Positions 17,765-26,348 of a DNA stretch of 64,000 nt are shown here, piece by piece. The notes beneath the pieces are model-generated. The model ran no database searches. It was not told the origin of the DNA and saw only the letters and a program-made list of their open reading frames with translations. The translations under genes were made by a program, and so were the position numbers. Positions within the stretch are counted from its first letter, which is position 1. Every line of letters starts with the position of its first letter. Where the stretch lies: positions 1 through 64,000 of the forward strand of contig DPRR01000005.1 of assembly GCA_003538625.1 (NCBI GenBank), read 5' to 3'. The stretch comes from Ignavibacteriales bacterium (GTDB lineage Bacteria; Bacteroidota; Ignavibacteria; Ignavibacteriales; Ignavibacteriaceae).

Positions 17765-19807
17765 CTAAGCGCTTCTTTTTCTTTTAAGCAGAATATTATT
17801 CATTGCTTTAAAGAAGTACTTTATATCCGTTTTAACTGGATTTTTTTCATAAGCATCAAGATAGTGTTTTTCAGATAATTCTATCTCTTCTATTGTTTCC
17901 GGCAAATCTGCATAAAAAGGCGGTATTAAGCCGGGTTTAAATTTACTCCTTCTTTCCTGATGTTCAATTGAATATAGACTTAAATAATGATTACTAATTG
18001 GACGTACACCAACAAACTTTAAATCTCTCTTTGCCCAGTTTATCAGCATTGGCAATTCATCAATCCATAATTTTCTAAACAGTTTACCCCAGGCCGGAAC
18101 TCTAAAATCATCTTTAAATTTTCCGCCAGCTTCCAGATTATTGTGTTTGTAAACAAAATCCTGAATGAATTCTGAATATGGATACATAGTCCTAAGTTTA
18201 TAAACATAAATAGTTTTACCGCCCTGACCAATTCTCTTCATTTTAAAGAGTGGGCTGTAGAAAAATGTTTTAGTATTTACCGTCGGACCATTTCTAAGTG
18301 CGGCAAAATAAACAACATCATCAACAGCGGCAAGATCTAATATTTTAAACCCACAATACACCAACCTTCCTAAACCTTCTGCCAATGAAATTGCTCTATC
18401 TTTTTCTTTAGCAAAGGTAAAATAAATTTCGCGGGTAAGCGGTAGTTTAGGAAACACTCTTTTCCAGACAAAGTCAAAGAAATAGTAAATATTAGCCATC
18501 CAGAAGGAATATGTTTTTAAATACTTTCTGTATCTATAATGATGAGGCAATAAAGCACCCACGAATACACCACCGTGCACTAAAGTTTTCTTTACATCCA
18601 GTAAATAATTATTCAATCTACTTTGATCATTTAAAACATGTAAATTAACTAATAATTGATATGAGTCAGGAGTAAGTGAAGTAATATAATTAGGTTCATC
18701 TGATTTTATTACCAAAGATTTCCGCGTGTCAAATGATTTGAGATCAAGCATATTGTCAAGTACGGAAAAGACATCACCGTAGTCTTTTAAATAATCAAAT
18801 TCAAATTTTTGTTTAACTACAGATTCAGATGCCTCTGTGTTATTGAAAATGTATTTAGAATTACCATTTTTATATTTGGATGAAGAAGGAGAATCTTTCA
18901 TCTCATAAGCTTTTAAGAATACAACGGTAGGTTCGTCCGTTTTATTTTTTATTTTTTCTGCGAATAAAAACATAGAAACCATAGATGATAAAATTGAATA
19001 TCCAACTATTGCTTTAACAAAGTGAAGCGAAACATTATAATCTAAATTTAAAAAAATCATTGACAGAATAATAAGTGCTATTATTCTCACATAAAATTTT
19101 ATTTGTAGTTCAATTGCATTCCATCTGTTACTTGAAACCACAACTGGGATAAACTTATGAGTTGTGGCTGCTGAGATTAACCAGCTAATATAAATAGTGG
19201 CAAAAGATAGAAATTCTTTTTCACCAAAATTACCCGGAACCAAGGGTTTTATGATCCAGAAATAGCAGAAAAAAGTTAGAATCAAACCATCCAAGAGGAT
19301 ATATCTGATAGACAATTTTTTATGCTCAACAAAACTTATTTTGTTTTTGCGATCAATACCCAAAACTTTAAAATAATATGTCTCAATTACTAATCCACTA
19401 AACATCACGACGAGAACATATTCCCTCTTAATATGATGAATTTCAAATAGAAACAAGAATACTATTAAGCTTGCTAAACTTACTAGAAGTGAAACATATA
19501 ATTTTATCAGAGTTTTTTCAGATAGCTCTGTTTCCTTAAATTCAAATTTTCCGGATAGGACCGAACCGACAACAAAAGATAACATAAAAAGCCCTAAGAA
19601 CTTAAAGTTTTCAGCATCAAAATAAATTGTATGCTTACTTACAAAATAAAAAATTAGGAATAAGAACAAATAGATGAAAAAACTTACAACTACATTAGTA
19701 AAAAAGCCTTTTTTCTTTATTTTATCCAATACATTATCGTTAAAGGATAAAGCGCTTCTATTCTTTTTCCCAAGGAGCCTAAAATCTATTTTTAGTTCAT
19801 CGCTCAA
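17765..19807 (-). CDS. Initiating polyprenyl-phosphate sugar phosphotransferase with methyltransferase-like insert
   Basis: A 680-residue membrane enzyme. The N-terminal ~300 residues hold about eight hydrophobic segments in two four-helix sets. The C-terminal ~170 residues are a bacterial sugar transferase (PssY/WcaJ type): VYKLRTMYPYSEFIQD, FRVPAWGKLFRKLWIDELPM, DLKFVGVRPISNHYLSLY and FKPGLIPP. This domain moves a sugar-1-phosphate onto undecaprenyl phosphate to start surface polysaccharide. Between them, residues about 340-500 look like a class I methyltransferase-type fold (LVNLHVLNDQSRLNNYLLDV, TLVHGGVFVGALLPHHYR, VVYFAALR) in place of the usual CoA-binding domain. The start is TTG 19807, with AGGA upstream; no in-frame ATG is near. 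Confidence 0.85.
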   Translation of the reverse strand: MSDELKIDFRLLGKKNRSALSFNDNVLDKIKKKGFFTNVVVSFFIYLFLFLIFYFVSKHTIYFDAENFKFLGLFMLSFVVGSVLSGKFEFKETELSEKTLIKLYVSLLVSLASLIVFLFLFEIHHIKREYVLVVMFSGLVIETYYFKVLGIDRKNKISFVEHKKLSIRYILLDGLILTFFCYFWIIKPLVPGNFGEKEFLSFATIYISWLISAATTHKFIPVVVSSNRWNAIELQIKFYVRIIALIILSMIFLNLDYNVSLHFVKAIVGYSILSSMVSMFLFAEKIKNKTDEPTVVFLKAYEMKDSPSSSKYKNGNSKYIFNNTEASESVVKQKFEFDYLKDYGDVFSVLDNMLDLKSFDTRKSLVIKSDEPNYITSLTPDSYQLLVNLHVLNDQSRLNNYLLDVKKTLVHGGVFVGALLPHHYRYRKYLKTYSFWMANIYYFFDFVWKRVFPKLPLTREIYFTFAKEKDRAISLAEGLGRLVYCGFKILDLAAVDDVVYFAALRNGPTVNTKTFFYSPLFKMKRIGQGGKTIYVYKLRTMYPYSEFIQDFVYKHNNLEAGGKFKDDFRVPAWGKLFRKLWIDELPMLINWAKRDLKFVGVRPISNHYLSLYSIEHQERRSKFKPGLIPPFYADLPETIEEIELSEKHYLDAYEKNPVKTDIKYFFKAMNNILLKRKRSA

Positions 19808-20440
19808 TTATTAAAATCCTATTACAATAATTATTATTAGAAGAGATTAATTGTGAGCCACACTCGTGCCATAAGAAACCCTTAAATTATTCAAAATAAT
19901 AAGCTTTTTAAATGATTCATTATCTCAAATTTGGCCCCTGTTCCAAAACAACACAAATTTTTCTTCTCAGAATGAATTTTATTGTTTTTATTAAAATAGA
20001 CTTTATCTACAGTATAAGCACTACTTTTGATTTGTCTAAAAAGCTACATTCAAAAGCGAAGAAGTGAAACAGGCAGATGATGAATACTTTGCTTTCAATC
20101 ATAATACTAGTCAAATTCTTGTAGATTAATTTTAATGCTTAAGTATTTTTAACTGATATTTTAATCTTAAATAAATTATCAGATAATCCGAATAGCTACA
20201 TTGTCTAAAATTTTAATTAACTACTAAACAATAAAGCTGTTCGATTATGAAAAGGATTACATTCTAAAATAAAATCTGTACAACATTAAAATTTTTGGAA
20301 TGGGGTTTAATCCACATAATTATTCCATTAAAAGATAATTGTCTCTTTTATTTATAATTATTTAATAAAGTTTTTGTAACCTGATATTTTGGTGTTAATA
20401 TTGTATAGAAAATCAAAAAATAAATGAGAATAAATTTTAT
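19808..20440. other. Divergent intergenic region
   Basis: 633 bases between the leftward sugar transferase and rightward epimerase, expected to hold both promoters. No consensus promoter stands out. At 20043-20129 one frame reads as a coding-like tail (ATFKSEEVKQADDEYFAF and then NHNTSQILVD, stop) with no start and a stop just upstream; it may be a remnant of a lost gene. Confidence 0.4.
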
Positions 20441-21535
20441 ATGAAACTTACCTTGATTGTCGGTGCACGTCCTAATTTTATAAAAATAGCACCTATTATA
20501 CACGCTATAAATCATGCTAATTCCAAAAGTCAAAATATCCAATACAGATTAGTTCACACCGGGCAGCACTATGACAGCACAATGAGCGATACGTTCTTTA
20601 AAGAATTAAATATACCTGAACCGGATATAAATTTAGGCTGCGGTGGCGGAACCCAGGCTGAACAAACGGCAGCTATTATGATAGCATTTGAAAAAGAACT
20701 AATGACCAATCCCAGTGATCTGGTTTTGGTAGTGGGTGATGTAACCAGTACGATGGCTTGCAGTATTGTAGCTAAAAAATTAAATACAAAAGTTGCACAT
20801 GTTGAAGCAGGAATTCGTTCATATGATCTTACAATGCCGGAAGAAATTAATAGGATGGTTACTGATTGTCTGGCAGACTACTTTTTTACGACAACCCGAT
20901 GGGCAAACAATAATTTAAAAAATAATGGTGTGGATGAAAGCAGAATTTTTTTCGTTGGTAATGTAATGATAGATACATTGCTAACTAACAGAAGCAGATT
21001 TAAAAAATCTGATCTGTGGGATAAATTTGCATTGAAAGATAAATCATATCTTTTAATTACATTGCATCGACCTGCTAATGTTGATGAAGGGAACAAGTTA
21101 AAAATCCATATTGAAGAAATTGTAACTAACGTGCATGGTTTGCCTGTAATCTTTCCCATTCATCCGCGCACAGAAAAGATTTTTAATGAATTGGGTATAA
21201 ATTATCCTAATTTAAAAATTACCACACCGTTAAGTTATCTTGAATTCAACTATCTTGTAGAGAGAGCTAAAGCAGTAATAACAGATTCCGGTGGTATTAC
21301 AGAAGAAACGACAGTGATGGGTGTGCCGTGTTTTACACTACGCGATAACACCGAGCGACCCGAGACTATTGAAATGGGAACAAATGAGCTGATGGGAACT
21401 GATCCATCTGCAATTAAGCCGGCTTTGGAAAAATTGTTTGCAGGTAAATGGAAAAAAGGAACGATTCCTGAATTATGGGATGGAAGATCAGCGGAAAGGA
21501 TTGTGAAGAATTTAACTGATATTTTTAAACGCTAA
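20441..21535 (+). CDS. wecB: UDP-N-acetylglucosamine 2-epimerase (non-hydrolysing)
   Basis: A 364-residue GT-B-fold epimerase converting UDP-GlcNAc to UDP-ManNAc in the cytosol, feeding ManNAc or ManNAcA units to surface glycans. Family motifs are VGARPNFIKIAPI (residues 7-19), HTGQHYD, HVEAGIRSYD, LVITLHRPANVDE-type (here LITLHRPANVDE), the nucleotide site ITDSGGITEE, and RDNTERPETIEMGTN. Length and motif order are normal. It lies beside the initiating sugar transferase and opposite the large polysaccharide cluster. A UDP-ManNAc dehydrogenase partner (wecC) is absent from the window. Confidence 0.93.
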   Translation: MKLTLIVGARPNFIKIAPIIHAINHANSKSQNIQYRLVHTGQHYDSTMSDTFFKELNIPEPDINLGCGGGTQAEQTAAIMIAFEKELMTNPSDLVLVVGDVTSTMACSIVAKKLNTKVAHVEAGIRSYDLTMPEEINRMVTDCLADYFFTTTRWANNNLKNNGVDESRIFFVGNVMIDTLLTNRSRFKKSDLWDKFALKDKSYLLITLHRPANVDEGNKLKIHIEEIVTNVHGLPVIFPIHPRTEKIFNELGINYPNLKITTPLSYLEFNYLVERAKAVITDSGGITEETTVMGVPCFTLRDNTERPETIEMGTNELMGTDPSAIKPALEKLFAGKWKKGTIPELWDGRSAERIVKNLTDIFKR

Positions 21536-22093
21536 ATGACTTAAAATTTACTGTTCAAACTGCAATTTCTATTGGTTATTAATAACTAATTTTTTTATTA
21601 AAAAGCTTTCTAATAATGATCAGGTTTATTCGCAATTGAAGTTTTTATTCAATCTATCATTTACATTTGACCATTATTAAAAAATATCAAATCAAGATCA
21701 GCCAATTTTATTATCATCATGATTCAGATTTTTACTTATTATGATTAATTGATTGTATATATAAATTGCATTTTAATATTTTTAGGCAGGTTTAACTTAT
21801 TTTAATTACTTAGGTATATAAATTGCTGCAAATATGATTTGATGATAAATTGTAAAATAATTTTACATGGTTAAAGCTTAAAGAATTATGATATACAGCA
21901 TATGAATAAAATATTTAATCTTTAGTTTTGTATTATATCTTAAGATTGGGTTGATAGACTTCTAAATATTTCTCATTGCGGGTGTAATATTAAAAAATTT
22001 TTAATTCGCACTTCCTTATTATCAATTCACAGATTAGATACATATTGATTAGAAAAAGATTAGATCAGGAACTTAATTTAATGGAGTTATGAA
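21536..22093. other. Intergenic region, no gene seen
   Basis: 558 bases of very AT-rich DNA. TAGTTTTG at 21923-21930 matches the TAnnTTTG box and could serve the next gene, but no -33 TTG is at the right distance. TTAATGGAGTTATG before 22094 gives a GGAG ribosome site. No ORF, hairpin or repeat is convincing. Confidence 0.4.
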
Positions 22094-24856
22094 ATGGGTA
22101 AAAAATTCAGCTACCACTGGATATTGTTAATAATGGTTTTTTCATCAATAAACCTGGTTGCACAAACATGGATATCAGGTCCATGGTTACACAGACGACC
22201 AATATCAATCTCGAATCCCGGTGCAACCGTTTTAACGGATTATCAGGTTAAGATTACATTAGATAATACTTTCGTTTTCGCCTCTGCTAACTCAGATGGG
22301 AGTGATATCAGGGTTACAGCGAATGATGGGTTTACGTTACTTCCCTACTGGATAGAAGAATGGAACGCTGCACAAAACCATGCAGTTATTTGGGTAAAGA
22401 TTCCAAGTGTTCCAATATCCGGAAGTTCCGTCTTTTTATATTATGGAAATACTTCCGCCTTAAGCGCAAGCAATGGTGCAAACACATTCAAATTTTTTGA
22501 CGATTTTAGTCATGGAAGTTATGTCGGGAGTTGGGGACCCGGTTTTGTTGCACATGATTGGAAATATTCCTCTGAGATGGTGCATGGTGCCCTTGAATTT
22601 GAGCAGAGGAATAGAAGCGACTTTAATATAGAATCATTGGAAAGTCAACTTGTTCAAGAATTTGATTATATACATTCCCAAATAAATCAGACTACCGGGC
22701 AAGTATTATCTGATCCTGGTGGTTATTTGACAGCTGAACCTCAATACTGTTATGGACTAATTCTATCTAACTTAGCAGTCGGTTACTGGTATTTTCGAGG
22801 AGGCACAAATACAACTCTTGCATACAGATGCTATGATGATATGGTTCTAGTTTTTGATTATCTTAGTACAACTTATCCATCTGTCGGTTTCCCTTTCCCA
22901 AATGATAAAGGTGGGTACGGTTGGTTATTAGTTGGATTCAGCAATGCATGGAGATCATTAAATAATGAGGGTGATACACGAACAAGTCTGGCTTCAACTA
23001 TTGTACAAAATTATTCTGCTAGCATGATTAGCAGTCAAGCTGCAAATGGTTCCTGGAACGGGGCAAGCGGAGTCCAAGAACAGATGAAAAGGGATTTTGG
23101 TCTTCTTTATGCGCATCAACTTTTCACTTCAGCGGATACTACTTACCTTTATCCAGTCAAAAAAAATATGGACTATATCCTCAATACTTATTGGGTTCCT
23201 TCAAGAGGCGGATTAGAGTGGTATGAAACTCCAGGCGGTAGTGATCGCTTTTTCGAATGTCATCAAATGTGGTTCATTATTGCCGCGAGAAGGCTTAACG
23301 GCAGATCAGGGGGAATATATAATTACACAGCACAGGCCTATCAAGCCTGGCAGTTTTTGACCGATAACAACTATGCCGGTATTGATATGTATGTTAACAA
23401 TTATGTTAATAATAATACTTTTTTTAGTTACAGGGATGTGCAGGAAGACGGCACATTTCAAGACGTTGATTTATGGAAAGGTTCTTATGAAATAGGAACT
23501 ACACTCTGGGGAATGGCTTTAAATTACGATTGGGTTTCTAATTATCAGTCATCTCACTCATCTCAACCTTACGACTATCTGGACATGATGGTAAAACAAA
23601 TAAAAAAATCACCTTCCAATGGTGGTTATTTTTCATCTTCAGGAAACTGGATCAGACGACTTGAGTGGACACCTCCGACTTCCTGGCAGCCGGATGTCAC
23701 TCTCTGGTCTAAAGCTGGAAGTCCAACAGTTTCCACTGTTCAGGATAATGGTAATTCTGTTGCCAGTTTTACAGGTATTGGTAGTCATGATAATTATATA
23801 AAATCAATACAGAACTTTGATAATTTTATTTTAGAAATGAAAGTTAAGATGACTGTAGATGCAAATAATAATTGTACACCCGAAATCGGCTTTCGAGTAA
23901 CTGATAATAATAACAGATATGTAACAATGCTTCGTGGTGACGGACTTGTTGGAGGAGGCGGTCCAAACGGTGACCTGTTCATAAGAAGATATCAGCTAGG
24001 TTCTCAAACCAATCCGACACCTTATCCCGCATATGATTATAATGCTAATCAGTATTATAAATATAAAATAGTTGCAAATAGCTCTAATATACGGCAGTAT
24101 TTGGATGATAATTTGATTCGTACCTGGAACGATGCAGGGTCCACAATATCTAATGGCAGCATAAGTCTAACCAACTATGGAGGCTCAACTTCCAATCCGG
24201 TTTATTTTGATGATGTTCGTATCAGAAGTTACGCGGTGGTTGAACCTATCACTTCCGTTGGTGCCGAACAAGAAAATCCACTTCCGGTAGAACTATCCTC
24301 ATTATCCGCAGTTATTATTGGTTCATCTGTTAAGTTAACATGGAGAACCGAAACGGAAGTAAATAATTATGGATTTGAAATTGAACGCAAAGTCGGCAGT
24401 GGGCAGTCGTCAGTCGGCAACTTTGAGAAAATTGGATTTGTTAATGGCAATGGTAACAGTAACTCACCAAAGAATTATGTTTTTGAAGACAATAGTTTAA
24501 CACCGGGCAAATATTCTTATCGATTAAAGCAAATAGATAACGATGGGCAGTTTGAATACTCAAAAACTATTCAAGTTGATTTTAATTCTGCAAAAGAATT
24601 TGCATTAAGCCAGAATTATCCGAATCCTTTTAATCCGACTACTACAATCCAATTCAGTTTGCAGTATGCCGGCAATGTAAAGCTAACAATTTATAATGTT
24701 ATCGGTCAGGAAGTAAAAATCTTATTAAATGAATTCCAAGAATCAGGTACACACATTATAAATTTTGACGGCAGTGAGCTTAACAGTGGGATGTACATAT
24801 ATAAGATTGAATCAGGACCGTTTATGCAAACCAGAAAAATGATCCTCATGAAATAG
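22094..24856 (+). CDS. Large secreted DUF2341 / toroid / laminin-G-like protein with T9SS sorting domain
   Basis: A 920-residue exported protein. The signal peptide is about residues 1-24. DUF2341 spans about 28-135 (WLHRRPISISNPGA, LPYWIEEWN, SGSSVFLYYGN). Residues about 150-500 are aromatic-rich and helical, resembling an alpha/alpha toroid as in glycan lyases and glycosidases (LTAEPQYCYGLILSNLAVGY, YGWLLVGFSNAWRSL). Residues 530-720 form a concanavalin-like beta-sandwich (FILEMKVKMTVDANN, VYFDDVRIRSY). A FnIII-like linker then carries a coding heptamer repeat (24390-24417), and the C-terminal T9SS domain ends KMILMK. It probably binds or degrades extracellular polysaccharide; no catalytic residues are assigned. 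Confidence 0.8.
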   Translation: MGKKFSYHWILLIMVFSSINLVAQTWISGPWLHRRPISISNPGATVLTDYQVKITLDNTFVFASANSDGSDIRVTANDGFTLLPYWIEEWNAAQNHAVIWVKIPSVPISGSSVFLYYGNTSALSASNGANTFKFFDDFSHGSYVGSWGPGFVAHDWKYSSEMVHGALEFEQRNRSDFNIESLESQLVQEFDYIHSQINQTTGQVLSDPGGYLTAEPQYCYGLILSNLAVGYWYFRGGTNTTLAYRCYDDMVLVFDYLSTTYPSVGFPFPNDKGGYGWLLVGFSNAWRSLNNEGDTRTSLASTIVQNYSASMISSQAANGSWNGASGVQEQMKRDFGLLYAHQLFTSADTTYLYPVKKNMDYILNTYWVPSRGGLEWYETPGGSDRFFECHQMWFIIAARRLNGRSGGIYNYTAQAYQAWQFLTDNNYAGIDMYVNNYVNNNTFFSYRDVQEDGTFQDVDLWKGSYEIGTTLWGMALNYDWVSNYQSSHSSQPYDYLDMMVKQIKKSPSNGGYFSSSGNWIRRLEWTPPTSWQPDVTLWSKAGSPTVSTVQDNGNSVASFTGIGSHDNYIKSIQNFDNFILEMKVKMTVDANNNCTPEIGFRVTDNNNRYVTMLRGDGLVGGGGPNGDLFIRRYQLGSQTNPTPYPAYDYNANQYYKYKIVANSSNIRQYLDDNLIRTWNDAGSTISNGSISLTNYGGSTSNPVYFDDVRIRSYAVVEPITSVGAEQENPLPVELSSLSAVIIGSSVKLTWRTETEVNNYGFEIERKVGSGQSSVGNFEKIGFVNGNGNSNSPKNYVFEDNSLTPGKYSYRLKQIDNDGQFEYSKTIQVDFNSAKEFALSQNYPNPFNPTTTIQFSLQYAGNVKLTIYNVIGQEVKILLNEFQESGTHIINFDGSELNSGMYIYKIESGPFMQTRKMILMK
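24390..24417 (+). repeat. In-frame array of four 7-bp repeats (AGTCGGC)
   Basis: AGTCGGC, AGTGGGC, AGTCGTC and AGTCGGC lie head to tail inside the reading frame and encode the low-complexity KVGSGQSSVGN loop. Because seven is not a multiple of three, gain or loss of one unit would shift the frame and remove the C-terminal sorting domain. Confidence 0.8.
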
Positions 24857-24880
24857 ATTTTATATAAATAATTTATTTAT

Positions 24881-25024
24881 AAGAGGCTGTCTCAAAAGAC
24901 ACAATTTGTCAGTCTGAGCCCTGCCTGTCCGGCAGACAGGTTGTCGAAGACTTACGTTATATTGCTAAATCACACTTCGACAGGCTCAGTGTAACAGTAA
25001 TAATTACTTTTGAGACAGCCTCTT
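24881..25024. mobile_element. MITE-like element, copy 1
   Basis: A 144-bp element bounded by perfect 18-bp terminal inverted repeats (AAGAGGCTGTCTCAAAAG at the left; its reverse complement at 25007-25024). A second copy at 30706-30849 differs by about six internal substitutions. It has no coding capacity. The interior contains CCTGCCTGTCCGGCAGACAGG, which is nearly palindromic, and the GTCGAAG/CTTCGAC dispersed core. The terminal sequence resembles insertion-sequence ends, so it was probably moved by a transposase encoded elsewhere. It lies 24 bases after the secreted gene's stop and could also act as a terminator. Confidence 0.75.
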
Positions 25025-26348
25025 TTTTATTAATAGTGACCGGCTGTTCAAATTAAAGGGTACTATAATAAAATTCTTGTGTCTGAAGTGTATATTTCAT
25101 CTTTAAAGGTTCAATGCTGGAGGGATGAATAAGGATGGATGATGGATTTTGCAGGTTTTTTGCCTTCCTCTACAATAATCAAAGATATTGATACTAGATT
25201 CTAGAAATTCTCTTTCCACTTCAGACAGTGTTGGTCAATTAAGTTCTCTGAATTGTAATTCCTGACTGAGGTAATAGATCTTAATTCTAGTAATGGTTGA
25301 TTTGACAAAATTAATTTAAACTCTCGATTTTGCGCCACTCTGCCGTGGTAGAGGACAGACTCATCCTTCTTCATTGAAATGAAAATGACCCTTCGTCAGG
25401 CTCAGGGTGACACTTGGGCTGGCCCAGTACAGGCTAAGCTCAGGGTGACATTACTAAGTATTGTAAGTAGGATGGCGGAATGAGTAGTAAATAGTTAGTA
25501 GTTTAAATATGAGTAGTCTATACTATTTCCCGACTTAGGCGGACAGGCCATACCTACGGTAGGCAAGCTCTCTATCCCAATGAACCGGGTCAAGCTGTTC
25601 GAAATAATGGAACGAGGTGACTGAGAAATCTTAAAGATCTCTCACCTCTGCGAAGTACTAATCACATCCTACATTTTGTCACTGTGAGGAACGAAGCAGT
25701 CTCACTTTTAGAACTTCTGAGATTGCTTCACTCTAGTACTCGTTCGCAATGACGATAAAGTCATTCTTTTGATATATAAAAGCAACGCTTTTATTTGTAA
25801 CTCGAGATGACATTGAACAGAGTTTACTCAGTTGACAATGTCGCACCGGGGCAAGCTATTAGAAAAGACAGTAGCACAATATTTAATCTGAAGAAAAAAA
25901 TTATATCAGGGTAAACGATCTTTTGTTTGTAAGACACCATTATTTTACGATGGATGAAATGTAAGAAAAAAAATCAGGATTTCTGGATTGTGATGTGGAA
26001 ATAATTTTTAAGTAATATAATCTGCATTTTTAGGGTAATAAATTTTGAAGTTTTTTTTAATTTAAATTTATTACTTTTGTACCCCAGTGCGAAAGACTTT
26101 TTGTATAATAGTTTACTGACATATTCAACTTTCTCCTCTTTCGTCAAATTTAATTCTCACTAATAAAAATTTTATTGTAAAAATTACCATTATTACGTAA
26201 TTACCGTATGTCTCACTTTGAATGTATCGAGAAAATAATGATTCAACGTGGTACATATATTGTTAAAGGTAAAAACAATAGTTGGATGAAAGCTAACAAG
26301 ACTATTGCTGGATAAATATTAATTGCAAATAATCAGAAAACAAAAAAT
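25025..26348. other. Repeat-rich intergenic region without genes
   Basis: 1.3 kb with no credible ORF. It holds several repeat fragments: heptamer-like GGATGAA/TAAGGAT/GGATGAT near 25123-25150, CTTCGTCAGGCTCAGGGTGAC at 25390 and a partial repeat at 25430-25450, heptamer-like AGTAGT tracts near 25480-25530, and an inverted repeat at 25678-25753. TACTTTTG at 26072-26079 matches the -7 box TAnnTTTG and could serve the gene at 26349, although the nearest TTTG is 24 bases upstream. Confidence 0.55.
25678..25753. repeat. Imperfect inverted repeat (dispersed-repeat remnant)
   Basis: GTCACTGTGAGGAACGAAGC with AGTCTC on the left pairs imperfectly with GAGATTGCTTCACT ... TCGTTCGCAATGAC on the right. 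The AATGAC/GTCATTGCGA...GAAGCAATCTC core is a widespread intergenic repeat style in bacterial genomes. It can fold into a hairpin; no gene function is suggested. Confidence 0.5.

Noticed and set aside
25678..25753. Possible CRISPR or tRNA-like structure
   Set aside because: It is only one imperfect inverted repeat with no regular spacers, and no cloverleaf or conserved T-loop was seen. No CRISPR array, rRNA or tRNA was found anywhere in the window.
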